Part shown: piece by piece, positions 1 to 12,020 of the stretch
Layout of the letters: each line of letters starts with the position of its first letter
How positions within the stretch are numbered: the first letter of the stretch is position 1
From: Pseudeuparius sepicola
Taxonomy: Eukaryota > Arthropoda > Insecta > Coleoptera > Anthribidae
Length of the DNA: 64,000 bases
Direction: 5' to 3'
Assembly: GCA_963920635.1 (NCBI GenBank)
Contig: OY987308.1
Location: 22,473,096 to 22,537,095, forward strand
Translations under genes and position numbers: made by a program
The notes under the pieces: generated by a model
Database searches by the model: none
What the model was told of the DNA's origin: nothing
The model's input: only the letters and a program-made list of their open reading frames with translations

Positions 1-274
1 ACGATTTGAGACGGGGCGATGTTTCACAGACTCGCCTTTGCTACTTCTGCCTTAACCTTCAAGAAATGAGCTATATAAGCGGGTAGATTCCATAACATCC
101 TTTTTATAGGATCAGATAGTGGAATTTTCTGTAAGCAGCTCGAGTTTGACAGTAAAAATGTTTGCCCTGAGAAAAAAATAATTCGGCCTTTCAAAAGACA
201 CGGCGAGGGGATAATCATAAAATATACTTGGATAAGTTTGACGTGATGGAAAAGTGAAATGATTTGTAACATGA

Positions 275-838
275 TATTTCAAAAAAAAATATGTACCTCG
301 GCACTAAAGTTCTTTTTATCGAGGCCTCTGGCCCAGACAAATAAACCACATGAGTCATCAAAAGAACTTCAGTGCCGAGGTACATATATTTTTTTGAAAT
401 CGAAAAAAATGTTTTATTAGGCAAAAAAATAATCATAAGGGATCACCCGTCCATGAACCGATTGCGCGCGGCGTTGCTTGACTTTGACGATCGCTCTACC
501 TAGGTCAAGTATGACGAGGCACGGCGCTTCCCAACAGAAACTCCAAACTGCTGTCTACTGTGTAGCCTACATTAAAAAAAGATTGGTATTCAAACCAACT
601 AAAATATTTATACTGAAAGATTGCGCTGCTATAGGTAACAATTTCGCATTGTGTACGAAAAGTTAAATGGGCCTTTATTGGCCGGGTTTTGAATATTTGG
701 TCACTTTTGACGGGCGATGGCTCCGCGTTTGACGTTTGATGTTTACATCTAGCCAAAAAATCGTACAATAATGGGCTAGTTCAGTGCCGATTTCTGAGCT
801 TTTAAAGACGATTTTGAGACACTTCACTGCCGATTTCA
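275..838. repeat. Dispersed repeat family A, copy 1
   Basis: Begins with a short palindrome (GTACCTCGGCAC ... GTGCCGAGGTAC, 293-393) and runs to CACTTCACTGCCGATTTCAGG. The same order occurs at 25.2 kb. On the minus strand a frame of about 87 codons (505-768) is shared with the other copies. Confidence 0.75.
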
Positions 839-852
839 GGAAAAAAATATGT

Positions 853-1190
853 TTAAGAGGGGGTTGCCGACAGCGAAAGCGACGTTAGATTTCGTATTTT
901 TTTAAGTTGTATAGCATAAAATCTAATAACATTCTACCTGGCAAAAATTTAGTACAAACATCTCTGTCTTCATTTTAATCATAAGATCTTACAAGCAGTG
1001 TTTTATTTTATAGGTTATGAAAACCTTGGGAAAAATAATAATTTCAGTGCATATGCTTTTAAGATCTTATGATTAAAATGAAGACAGAGATGTTTGTACT
1101 AAATTTTTGCCAGGTAAAATGTTATTAGATTTTATGCTATACAACTTAAAAAAATACGAAATATGACGTCACTTTCGCTCCCCCTCTTAA
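853..1190. mobile_element. Palindromic MITE with TTAA flanks
   Basis: TTAA-GAGGGGGTTGCCGACAG at the left, CCCCCTC-TTAA at the right, arms of about 140 bases (for example AATCATAAGATCTTACAAGC mirrored near 1055). TTAA targets are typical of the piggyBac superfamily, but the end bases differ from classical piggyBac, so the assignment is tentative. Confidence 0.8.
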
Positions 1191-2295
1191 ACGCGTTTTT
1201 CAATACACGGAAATTCCCTAATAAAAATTGCACCACGATGTAAAGTAGAACTATCCACGTGTCAACTAAGTTTATAGACGGTTATTTCTAATTGTTTGGA
1301 CAAAGTTTTGGTCTTGAATAGCAGAGAGTGTTTCGAGTTGAAACTCCAAAATGGTCTGAGACGGACAGCTTAGAATTCTGCATAAACCAACACTATAGAT
1401 ACTTGTATGCATGCTTGCGTAGTTGCTCGTTTAATACTGTATTACCTACCTAAGTTTATTAACTACAATTTTCTCTAGTTGAGTTGTTACCAGAATTAAC
1501 CAAGTTACCTCAACTTCACCTAATCTTTGTTATCAAAAATGATAGAAATATTGTGCTTTTGAAATATCTACCTATTCCGTATGTGGAAAAAAAGGGCGTG
1601 AAAGAACAAGAAAAGTTTTATTACTCTGAGAATCGCTATAAATGATACTTCTTGGGAGTTGACAAGTTTTTCAATAGACCAGATTTCCTTAGAAACTTTG
1701 AAACTTTGCACTTGAAAAATTGTCTCCTCGTTGGCCATGATCCCAAAAAATCAGGCATTTTTATAATAATACTCGATATAGTTGTTCAGAAAAATAACGG
1801 AAATAACTGTTTTCTATTTTAGAAAAAAGTTTGTGTCATATCTCCAAAATGGCAGCAGTCGCGGAAAGTAGGATATGATATAATTCCCTCCAACTATGGT
1901 ATTTACACTTTTTATCTAAAATCAGAAACAACGAAGCTATATGGATTAGAATAAATTCCGAAAATTTCGTTTTTCAAAATATCTAGTAAGCCGTGACTTT
2001 TCAAAAATACTGATCATAAAAAAAACCGTATATATTTATAGATAGCATTTAAAAAGCTTAAAATATATCATCCTTCAGCGAATATATCGACTATACTATA
2101 AAACCGGAAAATAAATAATTCAAACAATAATAATTATTAAAACAAACAATGTAGGTAAATGTCAGAATGAAACATTAAATTTTCTGAGTACGGCTCTGCC
2201 GTTACCTGTGCCTTGACACCTGCCAAGGTTGCCTAGGATATGTAGGGACAGGGTGTCAAAATCTAGTAACTATAGATCAAGATAAAGCTTGTTTA
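1191..2295. other. No gene seen
   Basis: AT-rich. 1970-2000 weakly resembles text in the 26.8 kb fold-back (ATATCTAGTAAGCC). Nothing else is supported. Confidence 0.5.
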
Positions 2296-3146
2296 AGGTC
2301 ATTTAAGTGTGCAACATATGAGATTTTTTTTTATTAATTGCACAACGAAAATACAAATATTCCCGAAAGTTGGTGCATGTTCGATAATCATATAGGCGCA
2401 CTTAGAATGGTTTCAAGTCAAACAGTATACAGGGTAGGTCAAAAAATATAAAAATTGTACAAGAGTAAAGTACCCTTATTTCAGAAAATTCAGCAAAAGG
2501 TTATAAAGAAAAGTTGTCAAGAATTAAAAGTTATGCCTAATACCAAAACATGACCTCCTAAGAAAAAGAAATAGGTATATTTTTTTGAAAAACAATTTCC
2601 TATAAAAAATTTGTTTTAATATTCACCCTAAACAATTTCATAAATCAATCAAAGTTATATAAATTTCGCATAACTTTGTTCAAATTCAAGCATATTTGTA
2701 AAATTAACTTGAATTTTTAATTTTTTAGGGAATCACAAACTTGATGTTGCAACAATATTAAACAAAACTTTAAAATTTCGCAAAAATTCTTCTGAACAAG
2801 GTAAAACATTGGTAATGATAATGTGTATATTAAAAAATTCGCATTTAAGGTGCAAAATTTTTATTTTAAATGTTTATTAAGAAACTGGAAATTAATTATT
2901 GACGAATTTTTTTTTGGGAGGCTACGTTTTTGGCATTTAGACATAGCTTTTAATTCTAAACAACTTTTCTTATATTAACCTTTTGCCGAATTTTTTGAAA
3001 TAAGGGTACTTTACCCTTGTGCAATTTTTATATTTTTTGACCTACCATGTATGCTGTTTAACTTGCAACCATTCTAAGTGCACCTAAGATGATTACTGAA
3101 CATTCATCAACTTTCGGCAATGTCTGTATTTTGGTTAAACGACTTA
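2296..3146. mobile_element. Fold-back, Tc1/mariner-type MITE, worn copy
   Basis: The left arm starts at GGTCATTTAAGTGTGCAACA. The right arm ends near GACTTAAATG (3150) with a deletion, and mid-arm text such as AAGGGTACTTTACCCTTGT is mirrored. A complete relative lies at 53684-54591. The 116-codon open frame at 3089-3439 overlaps the arm and is not credible as a gene. Confidence 0.78.
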
Positions 3147-3572
3147 AATGTATAGGTTTTATTTCTGATAAAGATTTCACTGATGTATCGTCAACGGACC
3201 TTCTGGCAGTTCCAATCAGCTGCGATTGGCACTTCATTCTTAGAAAAAAAGCACAAGACGAAGCGCACATCACTTTCCGGACCAATAAAGTCGAAGCCAG
3301 ACAAAACATGGCCCTCGTCCCCCCAAACTTTGCAAATTATAAGTCGAGACCCTTCCAAGCCACAACAACTACCCCTCGATTTACAACGTCTCATTTTCCG
3401 AAGGGCCGAGCTTTACACAGGGTGATATACGAGATATAGTGCAGCCAGAGGAAAGTTCGAAACATGAGGTTTTAATTTAAAAAAAGGCATTACATTCTGA
3501 AACATCACAATTACAATTTGACATATTTGTTACGCCTATGATACTTTTCATTTGGTCTGGGGACTGAAATAT

Positions 3573-4172
3573 CCTTTTTATTATACTTCTTTGAAAACAC
3601 CTTATTTTCGTCTGTTTTAGCAATAATGAAAGATGGGGTTTTTCGGGCTAGCGCACGGAAACAGCGCATGGAAAAACTTTCCGTGCGCTGAATAAAAGTA
3701 CCGAATATATGGCTTTAAAATAGAAATATACAGCAAATTAAACTAAATTTAAGAAACTCTATATGCTCTCTGATATTTAACATATACCTATTTTGTATTT
3801 TAATTCGTAAGTGTTTCAATATTTAGATACATTCTGTAATATATTTGACGTTTTATTTGCCTTATCTGACAATAAGTAATTTACAACAAAGCACCTTTGA
3901 AATAATTTGAGAGTAACCATGGAAACGCATCATACATACCAAACACTATATTGTCTGCATTGTTTATTTTTTGTCAGTTAAATTTTTTATAATATGCCGA
4001 TAAAATGTTTTAAGTTTCCGTTTTCAAAGAAGTATAATAAAAAATATCGTTCACTACACGTCCAGAAATAGATTTTTCCGTGCTTGCATGACTTCCCGTG
4101 TTCGGCTGCGCCACACACGGGAATTTGTCACGCCCGCACGGAAAAATCTTTATTTCCAGACTCGTAATGAAA
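3573..4172. repeat. Hairpin-rich repeat family D, copy 1
   Basis: Contains a 22-base inverted pair (TTATTATACTTCTTTGAAAA at 3577; complement at 4021). A distal stem follows in which ATTTTTCCGTGC (4072) pairs with GCACGGAAAAAT (4136), with CCCGTGT/ACACGGG inside. A second small stem is GCGCACGGAAA ... TTTCCGTGCGC (3651-3689). Confidence 0.75.
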
Positions 4173-5345
4173 TATACTATAACACATCCATATAATTATC
4201 GTTGTCTTGTTCCATTTCTTTATTTTCTAACCAAGAGGCATGAAGCAGTGAAACTGAATGTGCGACCTAACCGTATAGTATAATATTGTTGACATCTAAA
4301 CATTCGTGTGTAATGCTGTACGAATTATTAGATGTTAATGAAGATAATGGAAATTACACCCAATATCGTATTGCTAGAGAGTAGTTATCTAAGTGCTAGA
4401 TTGTTTTACATTTTCGTGTTAAAACGTAGTATGTAACTGATATTTGGAAATGTGTAAAAACGCCGCAGCTTCGTGTTTAGTTAAACTGTTTTTTCTCGCT
4501 AGCGAAAGCTTTTACCCTCCATAGAAAATGAGGGGGAAAATTAATGAAAACAGTGCAGGGAAAGAGATCTTAAGAATGCCACGTGTACCTTTTGAAACAC
4601 GTCTATAAAGATTGCATACTGGCCTAGTGTATCACCTTTGACACCCTTGACCCTTGAAAAATATATTGATATTCAAACCTACTAAAATATTTATACTGAA
4701 AGATTGCGCTGCTATAGGTAACAATTTCGCAATGTGTGCGAAAAGTTAAATGGGCCTTTATTGGCCGGGTTTTGAATATTTGGTCACTTTTGACGGGCGA
4801 TGGCTCCGCGTCTGACGTTTGATGTTTACATCTCGCCAAAGCCTACTTATTGAAAAAATCGTACAATAATGGGGTAATTCAGTGCCGATTTCTGAGCTTT
4901 TAATGACGATTTTGAGACACTTCACTGCCGATTTCAAGAAAATAACTATTTTTATCTTGTAAATATATTCTGAGATACAGTTTTCTGATAGACACGCGCT
5001 CTTACTTTATTATTCTTGTAATCACTCCTTGTTGGTTGTCAAGTCTTTCTAAACAGATTTCCAGCGAAGCAATAAAACTTTTCTTGTTTTCCGTCTTTTC
5101 CAGAGCGTCCAACCTGCGCGTTAAAGTAAAAGAATAACGTGAGAATTACAAGAGTTCCCATATTGTTCTCGGAAGGTCAGAAGTTTCAAATTACTGGCAA
5201 AACAGTATGGCAAAAAAGGGGGACCCTATTATTGCGTCCGTCGGCTTTGATCTAATTTCGTTCTTTATAGAAAACAATTACAAGAAAATATAATATAAGG
5301 AATTGTGTCTGAGAGAATATTATATAATATGGACGTTTTTGAATA
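4173..5345. other. No gene seen outside the family A copy
   Basis: Apart from family A at 4655-4942, unassigned AT-rich DNA. Confidence 0.5.
4655..4942. repeat. Dispersed repeat family A, copy 2 (partial)
   Basis: Matches the right half of family A from GATATTCAAACCTACTAAAA to ACTTCACTGCCGATTTCAAG; the left palindrome is missing. Confidence 0.75.
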
Positions 5346-6586
5346 TACAGGGTGTCTACTTTTAATTGTATACAAATCGATAAAAAATGTATTTTGTGAG
5401 ATATTTTCAAAAACCTTTTTTTGTTCGAAAGGTCTTCAAAACACGCTTGTTTTGACGTTTTTACTTTTGTCAAAATGCAAATCCCGGGACGGCTACGATT
5501 TTTTTTATACCCCGATTTTCACAAAAACCATTTAGCGATTTTTTTATTTAAAATCTGACACAACAGCGTTAATCAGGACACCCCAAAACCCCATATACTA
5601 AATTTGAACAAAAAATGTAGAGGGTGTTGTGTTCTTCACCGTGTTAAAGTTGAGCAAAATAGGGACTTCAAAGGCACCTGGCGAGTCAAGCGTGCCATGG
5701 AATTATTTCAAAACAGTGGAAGTATTAACAGGACCACCCAAAGTGTTGATGGAAGAAATTGCAAGAAGAAATATACAGGATGTTTTTCTCTACAGCGTCT
5801 CAAATTTCCGATTTTTTTCGAATTTTATGCTGGTCAAGTTTGCCTTGGATTATTGAAACAATGTTAGTAAATGTAAAATAAATTAAATTAAAAAATATAT
5901 AAAGAGTCATTCAGTCATTTCCCTTGTGTTTACGAACAATATTCTAGTTTTTGTTAGGTAATAATTTTAAAAAATCTGTCCAGACAGTTTAAATTCTTAA
6001 TAAAAGTATTCTCAAAAATCAGATCTGCCATGGAAATTAAAAAACAAGTCAATACAATAAATTTGACAGTTCTGTTAATCTTAATTTTTGGCCAACTTGA
6101 CCAGCATAAAATTCGAAAGAAATCGGAAATTTGAGACGCTGTAGAGAAAAACATCCTGTATATTTCTTCTTGCAATTTCTTCCATCAACACTTGGGTGGT
6201 CCTGTTAATTCTTCCACTGTTTTGAAATAATTCCATGGCACGCTTGACTCGCCAGGTGCCTTTCAAGTCCCTATTTTGCTCAACTTTAACACGGTGTACA
6301 ACCGACCACCCTCTACATTTTTTGTTCAAATTTAGTAGATGGGGGTTTTGGGGTATCCTGATTAACGCTGTTGTGTCAGATTTTAAATAAAAAAATCGCT
6401 AAATGGTTTTTGTGAAAATCGGGGTAAAAAAAATCGTAGCCGTCCCTGGATTTGCATTTTGACAAAAGTAAAAACGCCAAAAGAAGCGTTTTTTGAAGAC
6501 CTTTCGAACAAAAAAAGGTTTTTGAAAATGTCTCACAAAATACATTTTTTATCGATTTGTATACACTTAAAAGTAGACACCCTGTA
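5346..6586. mobile_element. 1.24 kb fold-back, TA-CAGGGTGTC ends
   Basis: The left arm (5346-5860) and right arm (6084-6586) are inverse copies over about 500 bases; the spacer is about 220 bases of AT-rich DNA. Ends are TA-CAGGGTGTCTACTTTTA and its complement. Short open frames occur in both arms but are mirror images, not genes. Diverged relatives of the arms lie at 29590-30020. Confidence 0.85.
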
Positions 6587-6600
6587 TACACGAAGAAAAA

Positions 6601-7507
6601 TACTGGCTGAGTTACGTAGGGTAAGGTGGTCTATATCTTCCACATTGTTTATGCTAGAAAAAAAACTTGTAGAGAAACATGAGTACTACATTCCGAAAAT
6701 ATTGTCCAATAGGTATACAGGGTAATCCAATAAGTGGTGGCGACGCAAAGTTATGTTTTTTTTTAATGGAACGCCCCGTATTTTGATACATTTTTAGAAA
6801 GCCCTTAAATAGCATGTTCTTTTTGGTACAGGGTATTAAGGGTCTATCTTTAAAGGTTGGGGAGTTATTTTAATTTTAAACGAAAAAAGGAGTCACTTTT
6901 GAAAATGTATTACTCAAAAACCAAGTAAGATTCTGGACTATAACTATATAACTTGAACTGGAGATTGCCTGTTACACCCTAATCATGTAATCGGCCCTTT
7001 TAAAGCTCTTTCTTAGAATAAAATGGAAATAACTCCAACTCCCTAACCTTTAAAGTTAGATCCATAATACCCTATGCCAAAAAGTGTCTACTCTTTAAGG
7101 GCTTTCCAAACATGTAATAAGGTTGTTCCATTTAAAATTAGCGAGTAAACTTAGGATTTGTGTAAGTGAATCGTTCGGTATATTCTTCAGAACTTTATCT
7201 CGATATCGGTCCAAAATAGTTAACTAGACGTAACAGGCAATCTCCAGTCCAAGGTAGGTATAGCCCAAAATCTTATTTGGTTTCTGAGTAATACATTTCC
7301 AAATGCGACCCCTTTTTTCTTTTAAAATTAAAATAACTCCCTAATCTCAAAACATAGACCCTTAATACCGTACCAAAAAGATCATACTCTTTAAGGGCTT
7401 TTCGGAATGTAGTACTCATGTTTCTCTAAAACTTTTTTCTATACTTTTTTCTAACGTTAACAATGTAGAAGATATAGACCACCGTGGACTACGTAACTCA
7501 CCCTGTA
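6601..7507. mobile_element. 0.9 kb fold-back with several internal inverted blocks
   Basis: The right end is ACGTAACTCACCCTG-TA (7507); the left end is worn (TA-CTGGCTGAGTTACGTAGG, 6601). The arms include the AGAAACATGAGTACTACATT block (6673) and its complement near 7405. Further in, GGAGATTGCCTGTTAC (6960) is mirrored at 7230. An extra copy of the AACTCCCTAACCTTTAAAG block at 7040 shows internal rearrangement. A second CAGGGTAATCC end lies at 6719. Confidence 0.7.
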
Positions 7508-8310
7508 TATTTAAAGAACATATTATATTATGTAAATAATTACAAATTAGTGGAGCATGGAGCATAATAATTTTAAAATAAGATAGTTTAGTTTCGCTGT
7601 AATGACGCAACGAGCAACTTGAAAAAAATGCTAAGGATTTTATCCAAATGTAATATTGAACTTGACTTTCCGGTGCGCTAAATTTCTGGAGATGCGACGA
7701 GAAATGGTAAACACCGTGCGTTGCACCGTCATCCATCTTTCCCACTTTATGTACTAATGCACTTTCTATATTGCACGTAGATACATATTGCATCAGACAT
7801 CACAAATGCATTTTGCAGTTATTACCTTAGAGAATATAATGGTCGTATGCAACGTAGTTTGAACAGTCGAGTCACCGGAGACGGTCGGCCAACTGAAACC
7901 GCCGGCAAACATCTCGAAATTTGCCGGTTATGGGTTCATGTTTAGGTCCTTGACGTGATATGGAACGAAGGCAACGATAAACATCTGATATGGGAGCAAA
8001 TATGCTTCCGGGTTCGTTGGAAAATTTGTTATTGGGGGGGAAATAATTACTGCTTGTAAAGCGATTCGAAAATCTCATTTGAAACGAGAATTCAACGCCT
8101 GCCAATATGAACCAATGAAATGACATAATCTAATAAAAAAAACTTTAGGTTCTGAATATGTTTTTTGTGCTAAGAGATATTTAAAGATAAATGTGTTAAC
8201 TGAATATATAAAATTTGGTAATGTGAAGAAGTTATCGGGTTATCAGTTTTAGCTGCCACAATATTGGTTTAGCGTAATTATAGGACGTAACTAAGAGAGT
8301 AGGATTTCAG
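7508..8310. other. No gene seen
   Basis: Short frames only (7416-7793 and 7872-8126, minus), with no motif or family resemblance. 7860-8110 is less AT-rich and may be unique DNA. Confidence 0.5.
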
Positions 8311-9671
8311 CGATTATTTCCCTCATACTGCTTGCATCCAATAAGGTAGCTCCTTCTATAAAAATCCAACCAATCATATGCCTCTGCTAGCGATAATTGC
8401 ACTTGTGCACATATCACTTCGTTGCTTAGCAACCGCGGATCTGTTGGAAACAAACACGTACCTATTTCTTAAAGTTTGTGTGTTTCACATTGTTCTAAAT
8501 TATACAGCTTATAAATTATGTTGCGGTACTATTAAGCATTGTATCAATGAATTTATATAACTTTTACATCGCTAAATATTTGTTATTGGACCTCCGTCTC
8601 CGTTTAAATTTATGACACATTCAGAAAATAAACCAACACCAACGCTGACAGGATGTAGGTATAATCGCATTTGCGTTGGATATCCAAGCGTCATGTTTGT
8701 TTACTCGAACTGTACAGTCGAAGCTGTCAATAAACTCGTTCAAAATGAATCGTTTTTGAAATGTAAACATAGAAAAAATTAATACAGAAATTATTAAATC
8801 GTATTCGAGAAATAATCTCGAAAAATAGTTACCACTCGTGCCGGAAATTTTTCTAGATAATTTTATTGTCAAGCCCTATTTTGCCCAAATCGCAAAACCA
8901 CTCGTACAAAATTGGGTTTTTATTTTCTGATAAAATCCCGAGAGCCAAGCCACTAGTGGTATTATCGTATGTAATATCACTAGAGCCGGAAATTTTATCG
9001 ATAATTTTTTCGAAAGCGCTATTTTGCCTAGAAAGATCTCATGATTTTATCAGAAAATAAAAGCCCAATTTGTACGAGGGGTTTTGTTAATGGGCAAAAT
9101 AGGGCTTGACAATAAAGTTATTCAGTTATTCCGGCACGAGTGGTATTTGTCGAGATACGATTTAATCATTTCTGTATTAATTTTTTCTATGTTTACATTT
9201 TCAAAATGACGCGTTTCGAACGAGTTTATTGACAGCTTCGACTGTAGCGTTCGAGTAAACAAACATGACGTTTGTATATCCAAGGCAAATTCGATTATTC
9301 CTACACCCTGTTAGCGTTGGTTTATTTTCTGAATGTGTGTCATAAATTTAAACGGAGACGGAGGTCTAATAACAACAATTTAGCAATGTAAAAGTTATAT
9401 AAATTCATTGTTACAATGCTTAATAATACCGCAACATAATTTATAAGCTGCATAATTTAGAACAGTGTTGTAAAACACACAAATTTTAAGAAGTACGTGT
9501 TTGTATCGAACAGATTCGCGGTTGCTAAGCAACGAAGTGATAATTGCACAAGTGGTATTACCGCTTTGGTTTTGCACAAGTGCAATTATCGCTAGCAGAG
9601 GCATATGATTGGTTGGATTTTTATGGAAGGAGCTACCTTATTGGATGCAAGCAGTATTAGGGAAATAATCC
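8311..9671. mobile_element. 1.36 kb near-complete palindrome
   Basis: The arms run from 8311 to about 8990 and back to 9671; the text is mirrored almost throughout. Examples are ACTGCTTGCATCCAATAAGG at 8327 against its complement at 9637, GCCTCTGCTAGCGATAATTG against its complement near 9590, and the GGGCAAAATAGGGCTTGACA block around the centre. Ends do not carry CAGGGTG. A diverged fragment lies at 35400-35475. Open frames inside are not credible genes. Confidence 0.82.
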
Positions 9672-9779
9672 TCGGAATTATCTGAATATTAAGTATCATT
9701 TTTCATAATAATTGTCGAGGTATATATCTTTTCTTTGCTCTATTTAAAAAAAGTCAAAAACATAAAAAATACATAAAGG

Positions 9780-10235
9780 TTATAGTTTGTGCGTCGCACT
9801 CCAAAAATTTTCGACTGCGTTACTATCCGCGCCGATTTGACCCACCTCCACAATGACTCACGAGCCGCGCCCGTATCCTTAGTCGACAGGATGGTTTTCC
9901 CGGTAAGCGGAAACGGAACAATTATAATTAAAGAAGTTTAAAGTCAGTTACCGCAACTTTGCCACCAGCTTTCCTCCCGGGACCTTCGAAGGCGATCCAC
10001 GTACACCTCATAATACCCACCGCTGCAATTTCCCAATTTCCCGGACCGCCGCAGTCCGTGTAAAATTAGGCATAAGCAATGGAGCGGGGCGAATATCAGT
10101 CACGGGCCCGCACGTCCCCAATTCTGGCCTTATTGAAGCCGAGAACGTCAAACGGCAGAAGCCGGATGCTCCCGGGGGGGCGATAAATGCCGAATACATA
10201 GCGCTGAAACTAAGAATACACATTGCGGCAGAATT
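9780..10235. other. GC-rich island, no gene assigned
   Basis: Clearly richer in GC and CpG than its neighbours (for example CACGGGCCCGCACGTCCC, CCGGACCGCCGCAGTCCG) and not matching the repeats in this window. A minus-strand frame of 71 codons (10008-10223) is not recognised. It could be unique host DNA such as a promoter, UTR exon or enhancer. Confidence 0.4.
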
Positions 10236-10270
10236 TGACTTTGCAGCGAAATGTTATTCGGATGTGGCCT

Positions 10271-12020
10271 GATATCCAGAGCTGGGGAAGATCGCGCTAA
10301 AACAGGTCTAGATCATAGATCAGATCGTTTTTCAAAAAAAGATCTACGATCGTTTAAAACTAGATCTTTTCGTGCAAAAACGATCTTAGATCAAAGATCT
10401 TTTGAACGATCTAAGATCTTCCAAACGATCTAAGGTCTTCTAAACGATCTAAGATCTTCTAAATGATCTAAGATCCTATAAACGATCTAATATCTTGTAA
10501 ACGGTCTAAGATCATTTCGAAGATCTTAGATTTTTAAACAAAATTCATGATATTATATAGTTAATAGAAAATAATAAAATTCTTGGGATTCGACCAATAT
10601 TTATTATAGATAAAATTATTTTTGGTATTTGTTTTTGCTCTTTGAAGTCTAAATTATTATTAATTTTTTTATAATTATTTTTAATTTCGACACGTGTTTC
10701 GGCCTTTTTTTAAGCCATCATCGGGTACATATAATTCAAGAGCAAAAACAAATACCAAAAATAATTTTATCTATAATAAAGGTTGGTCGAATCCCAGGAA
10801 TTTTATTATTTTTTATCGAATAACGACCAGGAAAAACAAAACAAATAGTTAACAGATATAGATGCCTATAAATACTTTTCCTAATTTTGACATCGTATAA
10901 AGTGACATCTTTCAAAACCTGAGCAAGTGATGATCGTCCAGTTTTACGTAACTATAGTCGTGTAAAGTAAAATTTTACGTAACTAGTTACGTAAAGTTAC
11001 TACTCTAACCGAACTGGTTACGTAATCAATCAATCAGTTGATATACCTACCTATGGAGAATTAGACTTTTCTTGTAAAAACGTGTTCACCCATTATTTAT
11101 GCAATTTACAATTTTATAACTTAAGTTATAACTTAAGTTATAAAATTCGGAATTTTGAGAAATAGATAATTGAAAATAAAATACAAATTAACATAAAGCA
11201 TTCATTTAAATTTTGACCTCAAAATAGGTTCTTGTAGTTGTAGGTAAAATGTACGTCAGTTGGTTTACATTATTTGTAATTTTTCGCGAATTCTGACAAT
11301 TTGCACTTTAGGTGAGACCTAGAGATGTCCTGAGGTAAACTGCTTTAAATGAACGCTCGTTAGTAACGTAAGTAACTGAATTCGTAATACATATGTTTTA
11401 GAACTAATATGTACATTATATGTATAAAAAAATCCTTGTTGGCACTAAACTATTCATTCTTCTCAAAAATATATACCTACCTCCTACCTTTCTACCCACA
11501 TTATTTTGTATAAAAAAATCGCAGAAACGTTTCAAAAACGAACTACTTACAACAATTGAGGTCAAAATGAGAACATATTTTACAAATATGTAGATATAAA
11601 AACAAACTCTTATTCCTACAACAAGTTAGAACACAATTTTTTATTCTTCAAAAATAAAAAAATGATTTTATATAAAAAAAATCACAGAAACATTTCAAAA
11701 ATGAACGAAAACAAATGAGGAAAAGATCCTTAGATCGTTATAACGATCTTAGATCTCTAAAACGATCTTAGATCTTTAAAACGAACTTAGATCTTTAAAA
11801 CGATCTTAGATCTTTAAAACGATCTTAGATCTTTAAAACGATCTTAGATCTTTAAAAGATCTTAAATCTTTTAAAGGATCGTAGATCTTTAAAATGATCT
11901 AAGATCGTCAATTAAGATCAAAGATCAGATGTTTTTGAAACGATCTTTTTAAAAAAGTTCCCGATCTTAGATCTTTAAAACGATCTTTTTTAAATAGATC
12001 TGCCCAGCTCTACTGATATC
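10271..12020. mobile_element. FB-like fold-back with 19-bp tandem-repeat arms
   Basis: Left end GATATCCAGAGCTGGGGAAG (10271); right end TGCCCAGCTCTACTGATATC (12020), which is its near complement. The left arm (about 10283-10532) and right arm (about 11720-12000) are arrays of the 19-bp unit AACGATCTTAGATCTTTAA in opposite orientation. Long arms built from short tandem repeats are the hallmark of Drosophila FB (foldback) elements. The core is AT-rich and contains another small inverted-repeat element. No transposase was seen. Confidence 0.72.
10562..10818. mobile_element. Small inverted-repeat element inside the FB-like core
   Basis: Arms of about 78 bases (10562-10640 and 10739-10818) are inverse copies; for example ATTTTTGGTATTTGTTTTTG is mirrored by CAAAAACAAATACCAAAAAT. 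The loop contains GACACGTGTTTCGGCC and AAGCCATCATCGGG, a motif pair I associate with insect repeats but cannot place. Confidence 0.65.

Noticed and set aside
3089..3439. 116-codon frame
   Set aside because: Begins in the arm of a fold-back; no domain, and the frame is not kept in the 54.5 kb copy.
5604..6329. Mirrored 82-87-codon frames in the 5.3 kb fold-back
   Set aside because: They are the same arm read twice; no protein similarity, and internal frameshifts between arms.
10283..12000. CRISPR-like array
   Set aside because: Units are contiguous 19-bp tandem repeats without spacers, in opposed arms, in a eukaryotic genome.
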